A stretch of 64,000 nt of DNA from Streptomyces tuirus (lineage in GTDB: Bacteria; Actinomycetota; Actinomycetes; Streptomycetales; Streptomycetaceae). Below the pieces are notes generated by a model. It did no database searches and was not told where the DNA came from. It saw only the letters and a list, made by a program, of their open reading frames with translations. Of the stretch, positions 26,818-36,326 are shown one piece after another. The stretch covers positions 1,550,001 through 1,614,000 of the forward strand of contig JAGTPG010000002.1 of NCBI GenBank assembly GCA_018195615.1, in the 5' to 3' direction. Position 1 is the stretch's first letter; each line of letters begins with the position of its first letter. A program made the translations under genes and the position numbers.

Positions 26818-28653
26818 TCAGCGCTGCCCGGCCGTCCAGTCCCCGAGTGTCCCGTCGAGGTGCGCGGCGAGGTCGCGCAGCACGGGGTGGTCGAACACCG
26901 CGACCATCGGGATCGGGCGGCCCGTCAGCCGGCGCAGCCGTGCCACCAGTGTGATCGCCAGCGAGGACTGCCCGCCGAGGTCGAAGAAATCGTCGTCCGG
27001 GCCGACCTCGTCGACCTCCAGCACCTCCCGCCACACCTCGGCGAGATGACGCTCGGCCGAGGTCAGCGGGGCGGCCGGCGCGGAGCTTCGCGCCGGCCGC
27101 GAGGGCGCCGGCAGCGCCTCCCGGTCCACCTTGCCGTTCCCGGTGAGCGGAAGGCGCTCCAGCGGTACGAGCACAGTCGGCACCATGTACGCGGGAAGGT
27201 ACTCGCCCGCGGCCCTCTGGATCGCTCCCGCGTCGAACGGCGCCGCCCGGCCGTCGGCGGTGCGCTCCATCCGGCAGTAGCCGACCAGTCCCGTCCCTCC
27301 CGGCATGTCGTTGCGGACCATGGCGACGGCCTGGACGACGCCGGGGCAGCGACTGAGCACCGCATCGACCTCGCCCAGCTCGATGCGGTATCCGTTCAGC
27401 TTCACCTGGTCGTCGCGGCGGCCGAGGAACTCCAGCCGCCCGTCCGGCCCGATCCGCGCCAGGTCGCCGGTCCGGTACATGCGGCTGCCGTCCCCGGCGA
27501 TCACGTCGGGGACGAAGCGCTGCGCGGTCAGCGCGGGCATGCCGAGATAGCCCCGCGAGACACCGGAGCCGGACACGTACAACTCGCCCGTGGCGACGGA
27601 CCGGACCGGCTTCAGGGCCGCGTCCAGCAGATACACCCGGACGCCGGGCAGCGGTCCGCCCAGATGCGGACCGCCGGAGTGGTCCACCGGGGTGTGCGTG
27701 GTGTCCACCGTGCACTCGGTGGGGCCGTACAGGTTGACCGGCTCCAGGACGCCGGCCTCACGAAGGTCGGCCAGCCGCCGCCAGAGCCCGGGGCCGATGG
27801 CCTCACCGCCGACGAGCAGCCGCAGCGGCCTGCCCCGGCCGCGCCGGGGCAGGTGCTCGAGCAACGACACCGTGTGCGACGGAGTGATGTCCAGCTCGTC
27901 CAGGTGCTCTGCGGCGACGAGCGCCGCGAGCGCCTGCGGATCCCGCCGGACCTCGTCGGGGACGAGGACGACCGTGTCGCCGCGGCACAGCCGCAGCCAT
28001 TGCTGCACCGAGGCGTCGAACGACGGACTGGCGTTCCAGCCGACCCGGGCCGGCACAGGCCCGGCGACAACCTCGTCCAGCGCGTCGAGGAGCGAGGCCA
28101 GCGACCCGTGGGTGACCTCGACGCCTTTGGGGTGCCCAGTGGATCCCGAGGTGTAGAGGACGTAGGCGCGTTGCCCAGGCGCGATGGCGGCCCGCCTGTG
28201 CCCGCTGCCGCCGCTGCGGGCACAGGTCTGCACGGTCAGGATCCGCCGCCGCAGGGCCGGCGGAACGGCCCGCCGCAATGCGGCATCGGAGAGGATCAGC
28301 TCGGCGCTCGCCTGCCGGCACATGTCCGCCACCCGCCCCATGGGCAGCGACGGATCCAGTGGGAGGTAGCCGCTGCCGGCGCGCAGCGCGCCGAGCAGGC
28401 CGACCACGAGCTCGACGCCCCGAGGCAGCAGCAGGCCGACGAGGTCCTCGGCGCCCATGCCGCGGCCGGCAAGACCGGCCGACACCGCGGCGCTGCGCGC
28501 CTCGAGTTCGCCATAGGTCACTACGTCGCTGCCGAAGACCAGCGCCGGGCGGTCCGGGTGCGCGGCCGCCGCCTGCTCGAACCGGTCAGCCACGGACCGC
28601 CGACTCGCGGCCGCAGGATCGTGCGGTGCCCCGGCCGTGGCGGGCAAGGTCAT
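26818..28653 (-). CDS. NRPS adenylation-carrier didomain, basic-residue pocket (A-T3)
   Basis: Intact 611-residue A-PCP protein. Adenylation core: YTSGSTGHPKG, LYGPTECTVDTT, YRTGDLARIG, LNGYRIELGEVD, TGNGKVDR; carrier motif DDFFDLGGQSSLA with Ser563. Pocket read by eye: D-A-Q-D-V-G-L-V-D-K, close to a lysine code D-A-Q-D-L-G-V-V-D-K; Asp at 278 and 331 favours a basic side chain. With the arginine-oxidising genes in the cluster, an arginine-derived substrate is equally plausible. Followed 60 nt upstream by the radical SAM gene in the same direction. Confidence 0.9.
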   Translation of the reverse strand: MTLPATAGAPHDPAAASRRSVADRFEQAAAAHPDRPALVFGSDVVTYGELEARSAAVSAGLAGRGMGAEDLVGLLLPRGVELVVGLLGALRAGSGYLPLDPSLPMGRVADMCRQASAELILSDAALRRAVPPALRRRILTVQTCARSGGSGHRRAAIAPGQRAYVLYTSGSTGHPKGVEVTHGSLASLLDALDEVVAGPVPARVGWNASPSFDASVQQWLRLCRGDTVVLVPDEVRRDPQALAALVAAEHLDELDITPSHTVSLLEHLPRRGRGRPLRLLVGGEAIGPGLWRRLADLREAGVLEPVNLYGPTECTVDTTHTPVDHSGGPHLGGPLPGVRVYLLDAALKPVRSVATGELYVSGSGVSRGYLGMPALTAQRFVPDVIAGDGSRMYRTGDLARIGPDGRLEFLGRRDDQVKLNGYRIELGEVDAVLSRCPGVVQAVAMVRNDMPGGTGLVGYCRMERTADGRAAPFDAGAIQRAAGEYLPAYMVPTVLVPLERLPLTGNGKVDREALPAPSRPARSSAPAAPLTSAERHLAEVWREVLEVDEVGPDDDFFDLGGQSSLAITLVARLRRLTGRPIPMVAVFDHPVLRDLAAHLDGTLGDWTAGQR

Positions 28654-28713
28654 GAAGCTGTCCTCCAGTGTGCGGGGCGGCGGTGGTGGGCGCGGGAGGC
28701 GCGGTGGCCGGGC

Positions 28714-30338
28714 TCAGTAGGTGAACCGCGCCGGTTCGATCTCCAGGGCGGATACGCCGTCGGCGAGCCGCCGCTCCAGGGCGGCCGCCCGTACCGGGTC
28801 GTCACCGCGATTGCGGGGGCCCATCAGTTCCTGGCTGGTCCGCAGCAGTTCACGCAGTTCGGGGAAGCCCATGCCCTTGCCGTCGAGGTACGGCAGGGAC
28901 CAGAAGTCGAAGTCGTACAGCGGCAGCCACACCGACTCTGTCACGCGCTCGTACATCTCATCGGTCAGCCCCGCGGCCTCCTTGGAGGACATGCTGTAGT
29001 GCGACCAGGTGTAGGCCTCGCCCTCGATCCCCAGCAACTCCTTCTGCCCGTACACCGGCGAGCGCGGGTTGGCCCACCACGCCTGCGCGCGCCACAGGTC
29101 GGGCGCGGTCTCGTTGAGGAAGTCGATGGTGTTGGCCACAGACTTCTCCGTCTCGCCGGGGAACCCGACGATGATCGAGGCGAAGGTGACGATGCCGCGC
29201 TCCTTCAGCCGCCCGATGCCGGTGCGGTACTGACTGTCCTGGGCCAGCTTGTTCATGTTGGCCAGCACGTCGCTGTCGCCGGACTCGATGCCGAGGAACA
29301 CCCCCGCGCAGCCGCTCTCCGCGGCGAGGTCGAACGACTCCTCATCGCGCGCGTTCGAGCAGCGGAAGTACGAGTACCAGTTGAAGCCGAGGTCCTCTTC
29401 GATCATCATCCGGCACAGGTCCTTGAAGCGTCTTGGCGGCACGTTGAAGGTGTCGTCCACGAAGACCACGTTGCGGACCCCGAGTTCGGCCAGCGCCCGC
29501 AGCTCGTGCCGCACGGTGTCCACCGACGCCGCGGCGAGCGCGCCGGCCCGGGCCGGGTAGTCGCAGAAGCTGCACTTGAACGCACAGCTCCTGGCAGTGC
29601 GCAGCTGCGCGGTGGTGCCGATGAGGTCCGGGCTGAAGCCGGACCAGTCGATCGAGCACGCGTCCAGGTCGTTGTTCTCGGGCCGCCTCCGGGTGCGTAC
29701 CCACTCGCCGTCGGGGCAGTGGATCACGTTGTCGACGCCGGCCGGGCCGGCACCCGCGCGCACGGCGTGGCACAGCTCGGCGAGGCTCGCCTCCCCTGCG
29801 ACTCCTGGATGTAGGAGTCGGCGCCCATCGCGTGGAACAGGTCCTGAACCGTGCCGTTCAGGCCGGACAGGCACAGGTTGTCCACCAGCGGACCGCCGAC
29901 CACGATGTGGCTCGACGGAGACCGCTCCCGGACGAACTCGACGATCGGCGCCACCGGCAGAATGTTGACGTAGAACGTCGTGGTGACGGCGACGACGGCG
30001 GGACGCTCGGCGAGCAGGTCCGCCAGCCGGTCCCGCTCCCCGGAGAACAGGGAGACCGGCTCCGCCCGCAGCCCCTGCCGGCGCAGATGGCTGGTCAGAT
30101 ACAGCGCCGCCAGGTTGAACACCTCGCCGACGTGATAGCGGCCGTTGCCTCCGTTCTCGCGGTTGCGCAGGCTGCTGAACGCGTCGAGCCACGGCATGGC
30201 CCGGCCGTCGACCACCAGGTGCTCGGAGCGCATGATTTGGTATTCCGGTGTGCCCGGACCGGCCCGCTCGCACATCGCGCGGTAATCGTCGAAGTCACCC
30301 TCGTTGTATCCGATGACCACGCAGTCGAGACCGTCCAT
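28714..30338 (-). CDS. Cobalamin-binding radical SAM enzyme, PhpK-like methyltransferase (one frameshift)
   Basis: 541 residues after restoring one G near 29797. N-terminal B12-binding Rossmann part (CVVIGYNEGDFDDYR, ITTTFYV-like AVTTTFYVN, VVGGPLVDN), then the radical SAM barrel with SCAFKCSFCDYP, a CxxxCxxC cluster at Cys252, 256 and 259, and GIESGD. The opening and spacing strongly recall PhpK, the P-methyltransferase of phosphinothricin biosynthesis. No phosphonate genes are present, so methylation of an unactivated carbon (for example on an amino acid side chain or carrier-bound unit) is more likely. Partner of A-T3 on a leftward transcript. Confidence 0.85.
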
Positions 30339-31116
30339 CGATTCCGTCCTCACTTCGCGTTGACACCGGCCTGCGCAGCTCTGCCCTCCGGGACTGCTCA
30401 CGGTCCAGCCACCACTCCACGGTGATGAAGGCGACGGTCCAGGGCAGCCACGTGACGATGCCTGAGACCGTCTGCTCCATGACGTGCCGGTTCCCGTCGA
30501 ACATGTCGAGCCGGCCGGCGAAGTAGATGCTCACGGGGATGCCGAGGAGCCGATTGAAGATGATCGAGATTGTCAGGGCGAAGCTGCGCAGCATCCAGCG
30601 CCGGTGGTCGGCAGTCCGGCGGCGCAGGGCGAACACGAACCCCATGGTCGTGGTGGCGAACCACAGCAGCGCCAGCATGATGTCGCTCAGCGCGCTGACG
30701 GGACCGAACGGCCAGATCACCGAGATGACCACGGCGCTGACAGCGGCGGGCCAGACGCCGGCACAGACGTAGAGGCGGCCGGCCCGCCGGTGGATCTTCG
30801 GGTGCCGCTGCCGCAGCCAGGGCCAGACCTGCAGCGCGCAGGTCCCCATGGCCGTTGCCGCGCCGAACACATGCACAAGGAGGACCGGGAAGTACAGGGG
30901 GTGTTCCTCCGGCGAGAGCCTGCCCAGATCCGGATCGAAGGTGAAGTACTTCGGGATGTTGATGGACAGGAACACGATGACCGCGAAGCCGAGCACGCCC
31001 ATGGCGATCCGGGCACGGAGGCCGGACGTCCGGGGCCGCGAGCTCCGGATCCCGGCGTCCGGCACCGACTCGGCCGGCCTGGTCCGGCTCTCGGCCGGCT
31101 TCGGTACGGATGACAT
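30295..31116 (-). CDS. DUF2306 family membrane protein
   Basis: 273 residues with about six to seven hydrophobic helices (GVLGFAVIVFLSINIPKYF; FPVLLVHVFGAATAMGT; a later HRRWMLRSFALTISIIFNRL). This matches DUF2306, a predicted multi-pass membrane family related to DoxX/ferric-reductase-like folds. Its 3' end overlaps the radical SAM start by 44 nt, indicating one transcript. Function unknown. As no classical exporter gene is visible in the cluster it is a weak candidate for transport or resistance. Confidence 0.75.
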   Translation of the reverse strand: MSSVPKPAESRTRPAESVPDAGIRSSRPRTSGLRARIAMGVLGFAVIVFLSINIPKYFTFDPDLGRLSPEEHPLYFPVLLVHVFGAATAMGTCALQVWPWLRQRHPKIHRRAGRLYVCAGVWPAAVSAVVISVIWPFGPVSALSDIMLALLWFATTTMGFVFALRRRTADHRRWMLRSFALTISIIFNRLLGIPVSIYFAGRLDMFDGNRHVMEQTVSGIVTWLPWTVAFITVEWWLDREQSRRAELRRPVSTRSEDGIDGRSRLRGHRIQRG

Positions 31117-31219
31117 TGGCCCAGCATGGGCGCGCCGGTCCGGGCGGGGGACTCCCTTCTTCATGTGACATCCCCGCACACCAGCCGCCGGGATAGCTTC
31201 GGTTGCCCGAAGCAGAAGG

Positions 31220-32104
31220 GTGCAACGAACGGCGGAACATGTGGAAGAGCCTGACGTCGAGGTCGTGACAGCCAAAGCCCCGCCCATCGCCATACGCGCA
31301 TTCGGCACGTTCGAACTCGTCTTCGACGGACGCCCGGTGGAGCAGTGGAAGGCGGGGAAGGCCCGGAATCTGCTGCAGTTCCTGCTGCTGCGGCATGGGC
31401 GCGTCGTGTCGCGCGACGCCCTCTTCGAGGCGCTGTGGCCGGACGTGCCGTGGTCCAGCGGGTCCAGCTCCCTCAAGGTGGCCGCCCACATGCTGCGCAG
31501 AATCCTGCACGCCGGGCAGCCCGGCCTGCGCACCGACGACTCCGGGCCCAGGCTGCTCCTGCACACCCGCGAGCATGGCTATCTGCTCGAGGCCGCCGGC
31601 GTCAGCCTCGATTACGAGACCTTCACCGACCTTGTGGACCAGGCGCACGCCGCGCAGTTGCGCGGCGATCGAGGCGCTGCCTCAGCCCGGTACCGGCAGG
31701 CCGTCGAGCTGTACCGGGAGGACTTCCTCGCCGGCGAGCACTACGACTGGGCGGCCGTACAGCGGGAGTGGCTGCGCAGTCGGCTGCTGTGCGCCCTGGC
31801 CTGTCTCGTCGAGACCGACCTGCTCGAGGGCGATCACCTCGGCGTGATCAATTGGTGCCAGCGGCTGCTGGAGGCAGAACCGTGCCACGAGGAAGCCTTC
31901 CGGGCGCTGATGCTGGTCCACGGGCACCTCGGGCAGCTCGAACAGGTAGGGCGCTGGTACCGGTTGTGCGTGAGCCGCTTGCGTACCCACCTGCACATCG
32001 CACCGGACCTGGCCACCCGCCGCCTGTACCGCCAGGCGGTCGGGGGCGGCCTCACCGGGCAGCCCTGCGGCCTCCCCGGCATGACCAGCCGTCGGCCCGC
32101 CTAA
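31220..32104 (+). CDS. SARP-like transcriptional activator (BTAD domain)
   Basis: 294-residue regulator of the AfsR/SARP family. N-terminal OmpR-type winged helix (IRAFGTFELVFDGRPV, LLLRHGRVVSRDALFEALWP, LKVAAHMLRRIL) followed by the bacterial transcriptional activation domain (RYRQAVELYREDFLAGEHYDW, EEAFRALMLVHGHLGQ, YRLCVSRLRTHLHIAPD). GTG start with AGAAGG. It sits at the right border of the cluster, divergent from DUF2306, and is the obvious pathway-specific activator. The reading frame is unbroken. Confidence 0.88.
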   Translation: MQRTAEHVEEPDVEVVTAKAPPIAIRAFGTFELVFDGRPVEQWKAGKARNLLQFLLLRHGRVVSRDALFEALWPDVPWSSGSSSLKVAAHMLRRILHAGQPGLRTDDSGPRLLLHTREHGYLLEAAGVSLDYETFTDLVDQAHAAQLRGDRGAASARYRQAVELYREDFLAGEHYDWAAVQREWLRSRLLCALACLVETDLLEGDHLGVINWCQRLLEAEPCHEEAFRALMLVHGHLGQLEQVGRWYRLCVSRLRTHLHIAPDLATRRLYRQAVGGGLTGQPCGLPGMTSRRPA

Positions 32105-32110
32105 GGGGTC

Positions 32111-32398
32111 CTAAGTGGTGCAGCTGAGTGGCCGCAGACACCTGGACAGGCCGGCACCGTAGCAGCCGGTGCCTTCCAAACCCACCTGCTCGACGGTGCC
32201 GAGATCGGTGGCCCACGCTTCCAAGGATGCGTATCCAGCTGGTGTCGAGGGGACAGCGAGCGTGCCCAGCCGCCGCCCGAGCTGGTCGAGAGCAACAGCG
32301 ACATGGACGTCGGCGTGGGTGTCGACTCCGAGGGTCACGCTCGTGCCGGAACTGTTGAGCAGCTGTCCTCCTGGCGGTCCGCGGGGCTGGAGCCGCAC
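32111..32398 (-). pseudogene. IS110-family transposase, N-terminal remnant
   Basis: The frame gives VTLGVDTHADVHVAVALDQ and VEQVGLEGTGCYGAGLSR, the first part of an IS110 DEDD transposase (Asp of GVDTH and Glu of VGLEGTG). It stops after about 85 codons at the SARP gene, so the rest was lost. Marks the right border of the cluster. Confidence 0.7.
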
Positions 32399-32547
32399 CG
32401 ACGGAGCACCGGGGACACAACTGCGATGAGGCGTGGTGCCAGGCTCTTATCAGGTCACATCCGACGGCCCGCCGGTGCAGCCGCATGCGCCCTCCCGGCC
32501 GGCCGACGCATCGGCAACAAGGCACGAGCGGCCGGTTGGTCTGTGGG

Positions 32548-33303
32548 TCAGACCGACCGGAAGAGCGCTTGCAGATCCTCGCAGTTGGTCTGCGGCCGGT
32601 AGGCCCGGGTGCGCTTGCCGGTGGCTTTCAGGTCGGCCAGGGCTTGCTGAAAGGCGGTGCTGCGCCGGTAGGCGAACGCGTTGTCGGTCAGGACCCGCTC
32701 GATGCGGGTGATGCCGTGGCTGGAGAAGAAGGCCGCGGCCCGGTGCAGGAAGCCGGCGCAGGTCGTGGCCTTCTCGTCGCCGTGGATCTCGCTGTAGGCA
32801 AGGCGGGTGTGGTCGTCGACGGCGGAGTGGATGTAGTCGAAGCCGGTGGTGCGGTGGCGGTTGGGACGGTCGGCCCGGCTGTGCAGACGCCGGCCTCCGC
32901 CGTCGGGGATGCGGCCGAGCTTTTTGACGTCGACATGGATCAGCTCGCCGGGCCGGCTGCGTTCGTAGCGGCGGATGAGCTGCCCGGTGGGGCGGTCAAG
33001 GAAGGCCAGGGCGGTTCAGGCCTTGCCGGGTCAGGACGCGGTGCGCGGTGGAGGCGGGCAGGCCCAGGATCGGACCGATGCGGGCCGGGCCCAGCTTGCG
33101 CTGTTGTCGCAGGCGGCAGACCTGTTCTTCCACCGCTGCCGATGTCCGGTGCGGTGTCGTATGCGGTCGGCTGGAACGGTCGTGCAGGCCGGCTGCGCCC
33201 TCTGCTCGCCAGCGGCGCAGCCACTTGTGGGCCGTGGCCCGCGAGATGCCCATCTCGGCAGCGACATGCGCCACGGGGCGACCGGAACGGACACGCTCGA
33301 CGA
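32548..33303 (-). pseudogene. IS481-family transposase remnant
   Basis: HTH part AHVAAEMGISRATAHKWLRR and, after a frameshift near 33000, the integrase core (ELIHVDVKKLGRIP, SAVDDHTRLAYSEI, RVLTDNAFAYR). It ends at AYRPQTNCED where NGKVERFNRT is expected, so the third catalytic acid and the C-terminus are missing. Both ends are truncated and no terminal repeats are seen. Confidence 0.75.
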
Positions 33304-33405
33304 GTAGAGCACATCCTGGACGCGCTGCTGCACCTGGACGGCGGGGTCAAGCCGGAGTGGGAAGGGATTCGTCGGCGGGCTGATGGACCTCATTCGCAAT
33401 TGAGG

Positions 33406-34014
33406 CTAGGTATAGGGCCAGTTGCCGCGCCGCTCGTGGTGCCCAGCTCTGCCGTGCTCGAGATGGTCGTCCACGGCCTTCTCCATCCCACGCAGCAGGA
33501 GGTGGCTGAGCGCCAGGCCCACAGCGCACCCGATGGCGAGCCAGACCGCGACATACGCGGGATCGTCGAGCACGGTCCCCGCCCAGGCGCCACCTCCCGC
33601 ACCCGCGGTGGTGAGCATGCCGGGAAGCGCGGGCGGCAGCATCTCCGTCCGCACCAGGCGGGAGACAGTGAGCCCGATGACGAAGCTGCCGATGGCGAGC
33701 CCTGCGAAGAAGCCTCCCATCGGCGGAAGGCGGTCGATACCCATCGTGCCGATCCAGTACCCGAGCACGGCTCCGAGCGCCGCACCGATCCCGTAGCCGA
33801 GCCTGCCGATCCCCTCGCGGCGCCTCTCGTCGTCGGCGCTCACCACCGAACGGACGAGTCCGCTGCCGATAGTCGTCCCGCTCACGAAGCCGCCGTAGGC
33901 GCCTACCAGAGCTCCCGTCCAGGAGCTGATCGAGGCGCCGATGAACGCGCCTGTCACGACACCGCACGTGGCACCGAGGATCCGGCCGGCATGCAACCAC
34001 CAGTTCTGCCCCAT
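33406..34014 (-). CDS. Glycine-rich multi-pass membrane protein of unknown function
   Basis: 202 residues with four or five hydrophobic Gly/Ala-rich segments (ILGATCGVVTGAFIGASIS, GFFAGLAIGSFVIGLTVS, AVWLAIGCAVGLALSHLLL) resembling glycine-zipper membrane proteins. Start taken at ATG 34014, where the charged/aromatic opening MGQNWWLHAGR begins; an open frame runs further upstream into transposon debris. No family recognised. Lies between two insertion sequence remnants, so it may be cargo or a relic. Confidence 0.55.
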   Translation of the reverse strand: MGQNWWLHAGRILGATCGVVTGAFIGASISSWTGALVGAYGGFVSGTTIGSGLVRSVVSADDERRREGIGRLGYGIGAALGAVLGYWIGTMGIDRLPPMGGFFAGLAIGSFVIGLTVSRLVRTEMLPPALPGMLTTAGAGGGAWAGTVLDDPAYVAVWLAIGCAVGLALSHLLLRGMEKAVDDHLEHGRAGHHERRGNWPYT

Positions 34015-34049
34015 CCGTCCAATGTATGAGGGCGTGATCCGGGCGCGGT

Positions 34050-34240
34050 AGCCGGAACTCCGAAGTAGTACGCGGCTACCAGCAGCACCCGCTCGGCCGG
34101 CGGAAGACACCACGGCCGGCCGACACCGAGCCGTTGCCGCCTCGCTCACGCACCAGCCGAAGCAGCTTCTCAAAGCTCCCCATCGGCAACCCGGTGAACG
34201 TCTCCACCCACACCGGCTCAGCCCTCAACACCCCACCCAT
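34050..34240 (-). pseudogene. IS5-type transposase, N-terminal remnant
   Basis: The first codons give VWVETFTGLPMGSFEKLLRL, the usual opening of a Streptomyces IS5-like transposase, then LPPAERVLLVAAYY after a frameshift. Only about 60 codons survive. The IS630 element at 34284 lies just upstream of it and seems to have inserted beside or into the end of the older element. Confidence 0.5.
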
Positions 34241-34283
34241 ACCGGCAAAATGCCCGCCACCAAGCCTTCTGCAACACCCTTTA

Positions 34284-35372
34284 CTGATCTTTTCGTAAGT
34301 TCGGTGGGTGTGGTGACCTCGCGAGTGGGAGGCTTCCGGGGTGGCTTATCAACCCTCACCTTCGGATGCCAGCTCGTCTCTTCCTCCTTTGTCGCGGCCT
34401 CAGTTGGCGGAGGCACGGCGTGTTCGGGCGGTCGAGTTGTTCGAGGAGGGAGCCTCGAATGTAGAGATCGCGCGGGCGGTGGGTGTGTGTGCCGAGAGTG
34501 TGCGGCGTTGGCGTCGGGTGTGGGAGCAGGGCGGCGTTTCAGCCCTGCGGCGGCGGGCGGCCACCGGCCGCCCGCCCAAGCTGGACGACGCCCAGGTCGA
34601 GACTGTCCGGGCCGCGTTGGCGCGAGGAGCTCAGGCTCATGGCTTCGAGGGCGTCGGTGTGGCGACTGCTGACCGGCCGACTCGGATGGAGTCTGCAACG
34701 TCCCGAGCGGAGGGCGGTCGAGCGGGACGAGTCCGAGATCGCACGCTGGATCGCGCACGAGTGGCCGCGCATCAAAAAGGGGCCGTGAACACACGTGCCT
34801 GGATCGTCTTCCTCGACGAATCGGGTGTTTCATTGCTCCCCAGATCCGCCGCACCTACGCACCCCGTGGCCGGACCCCGCTGCTGCGGCACCGCCTGAAC
34901 TGGAAGCGTGCCTCGATGGCCGGGGCACTGGGCTACCACTCCACCGACCCCGATCGCGGGGCCCGCTTGTGCTTCCACCTCAAGCCCGGCAGCCCAATAC
35001 ACCACCGCCCTCATCGAGGTCCTGGAGCAGGTGAAGGCGTTCTACCGCGGCGAGCACGTGGTGCTGGTCTAGGACGGCCTGTCCGCCCACTGGAGCCGGG
35101 CGATGCGGGCCTGGGTCGCCGAACAGGACTGGCTCACCCTGGAACGATTACCCGCCTACGCTCCCGAGCTGAACCCGGTGGAACTGCTGTGGTCCTCGCT
35201 CAAGAAGCGTGAACTCGCCAACCTCGCCGGCGACCACCTTGCCGATGTCGCTGACGCCACCGAGCAAGGCATCCACCGCATCAACGCCAACCCCCGACTG
35301 CCTTGGTCCTTCCTCGCCCATACCGGCTTGACCATCCGCCCACCACACCCACCGAACTTACGAAAGATCAGT
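34284..35372 (+). mobile_element. IS630-family insertion sequence with terminal inverted repeats and TA duplication
   Basis: Left end 34284-34315 (CTGATCTTTTCGTAAGTTCG...) is the near-perfect inverse of the right end 35342-35372, differing by one T. Both ends are flanked by TA (34282-34283 and 35373-35374), the target duplication of IS630/Tc1-type elements. About 1.09 kb. The structure is complete but its transposase is broken. Confidence 0.8.
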
Positions 35373-35441
35373 AGGAGATCCAGAACATTTCCCCTACGCC
35401 AAGCACCCTCTGAGAACATCGAGCTCATTCATCGAGGGTGA
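34341..35441 (+). pseudogene. IS630-family transposase (frameshifts and one in-frame stop)
   Basis: N-terminal HTH (VELFEEGASNVEIARAVGVC, SVRRWRRVWEQGGVSAL), then WIVFLDESGVSLLP with the first Asp-Glu, a later YAPELNPVELLWSSLKKRE with the terminal acidic motif, and an in-frame TAG at about 35070 where VLVWDGLSAHW is expected. Several frame changes (near 34650, 34840, 34990). The frame runs out through the right inverted repeat. Confidence 0.75.
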
Positions 35442-35554
35442 GGGCGAACTGGATTCCGTGACGGTTGAGGTGGCACTATCGGGGTCGCCGGACGCCCGCG
35501 AGTCCGAGTCCGCGACCGACGGCCCACAGCAGCAACTCCTCGAAGGATGTGTCC

Positions 35555-35998
35555 ATGCGGCTGGCCCTGAAGACGTCGGACCCTGTGCGAACCCGGTCCT
35601 TGCGGAGGGTCCTCATCACACTTCTGGTTGCCACTGTGGCCGCCGCCGTGGCGATCGGCTGCATTGCGGTGGCCAACGCGGTGAACCAGCCGGAGCTTCG
35701 GATACGCGGTATTCCCAGCAACGGTGTGCTGAACGCCGCCGAACTCTCCGAGGCCACGCTCACTGTGGACGTGGTCGAGCGCAACGACGAGGCTCTGGGC
35801 AATGAGGCGCTGCGCAATGTCGAGGTCAGGCTGAACGGCGAGATCGTGCCCACCCTGTGGGTCGGAAGCCACAGGGTGCTCGATGTGGGGGCGTTGAGGG
35901 ACGGGGAGTACGAGCTGACGATGACCACCGACCCGGGCCTGCTCTCGCGCGAGATCACTCTCAGTCGTCGCTTCATCGTGGACACCACCCAGTCCTGA
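35555..35998 (+). CDS. Hypothetical membrane-anchored protein with Ig-like segment
   Basis: 147 residues: basic start, one N-terminal transmembrane helix (LITLLVATVAAAVAIGCIAV), then a beta-rich exported part (VDVVERNDEALGNEAL, VEVRLNGEIVPTLWVG, LRDGEYELTMTTDPG, FIVDTTQS). The last part resembles the Ig-like strand pattern preceding VDTTPP in larger secreted proteins, so this may be a truncated relative. GAAGGA precedes the ATG; GTG 35549 is an alternative. Confidence 0.55.
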   Translation: MRLALKTSDPVRTRSLRRVLITLLVATVAAAVAIGCIAVANAVNQPELRIRGIPSNGVLNAAELSEATLTVDVVERNDEALGNEALRNVEVRLNGEIVPTLWVGSHRVLDVGALRDGEYELTMTTDPGLLSREITLSRRFIVDTTQS

Positions 35999-36326
35999 CC
36001 TCGAGTGCCCGGACGCCTGCGTGCACTTCTGCCGGCTGACCGTCTCGTGACGGACGCGCACACGGGGACGGGAAGCACCGTGAACACGAGAGAACCGCGG
36101 AGCGGTGTTTCCCGCCACGGATACGATGAGGCTGATCACAAGCTCGCGGACGATTTGAGGACGGTTCGTCGTCACGAGCGATCACGGGCACGTGGCGGCG
36201 TCCAGCCTCAAGACCGCTCCCCTGACCTTCGTTGCCGACAGCAGGCAGCCGGGCCGTGTCCGGTGTGCCGGATCAAAACGTGATGCCAACTCGGCCCACT
36301 CCGTACTCTGTTCGACATCACTGCGG
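35999..36326. other. Intergenic region, nothing recognised
   Basis: About 330 bases between two rightward genes. An open frame upstream of the chosen DUF3592-like start runs through the right part, but its codons look non-coding. No hairpin, repeat or RNA gene seen. Confidence 0.5.

Noticed and set aside
26860..29814. A 984-codon open frame on the plus strand across A-T3 and the radical SAM gene
   Set aside because: It runs antisense to two well-recognised genes, shows no domain pattern, and is rich in Arg/Gly/His as expected for the opposite strand of GC-biased coding DNA.
28714..30338. Phosphonate/phosphinate pathway suggested by the PhpK-like gene
   Set aside because: No phosphoenolpyruvate mutase, phosphonopyruvate decarboxylase or other P-C genes are visible in the window.
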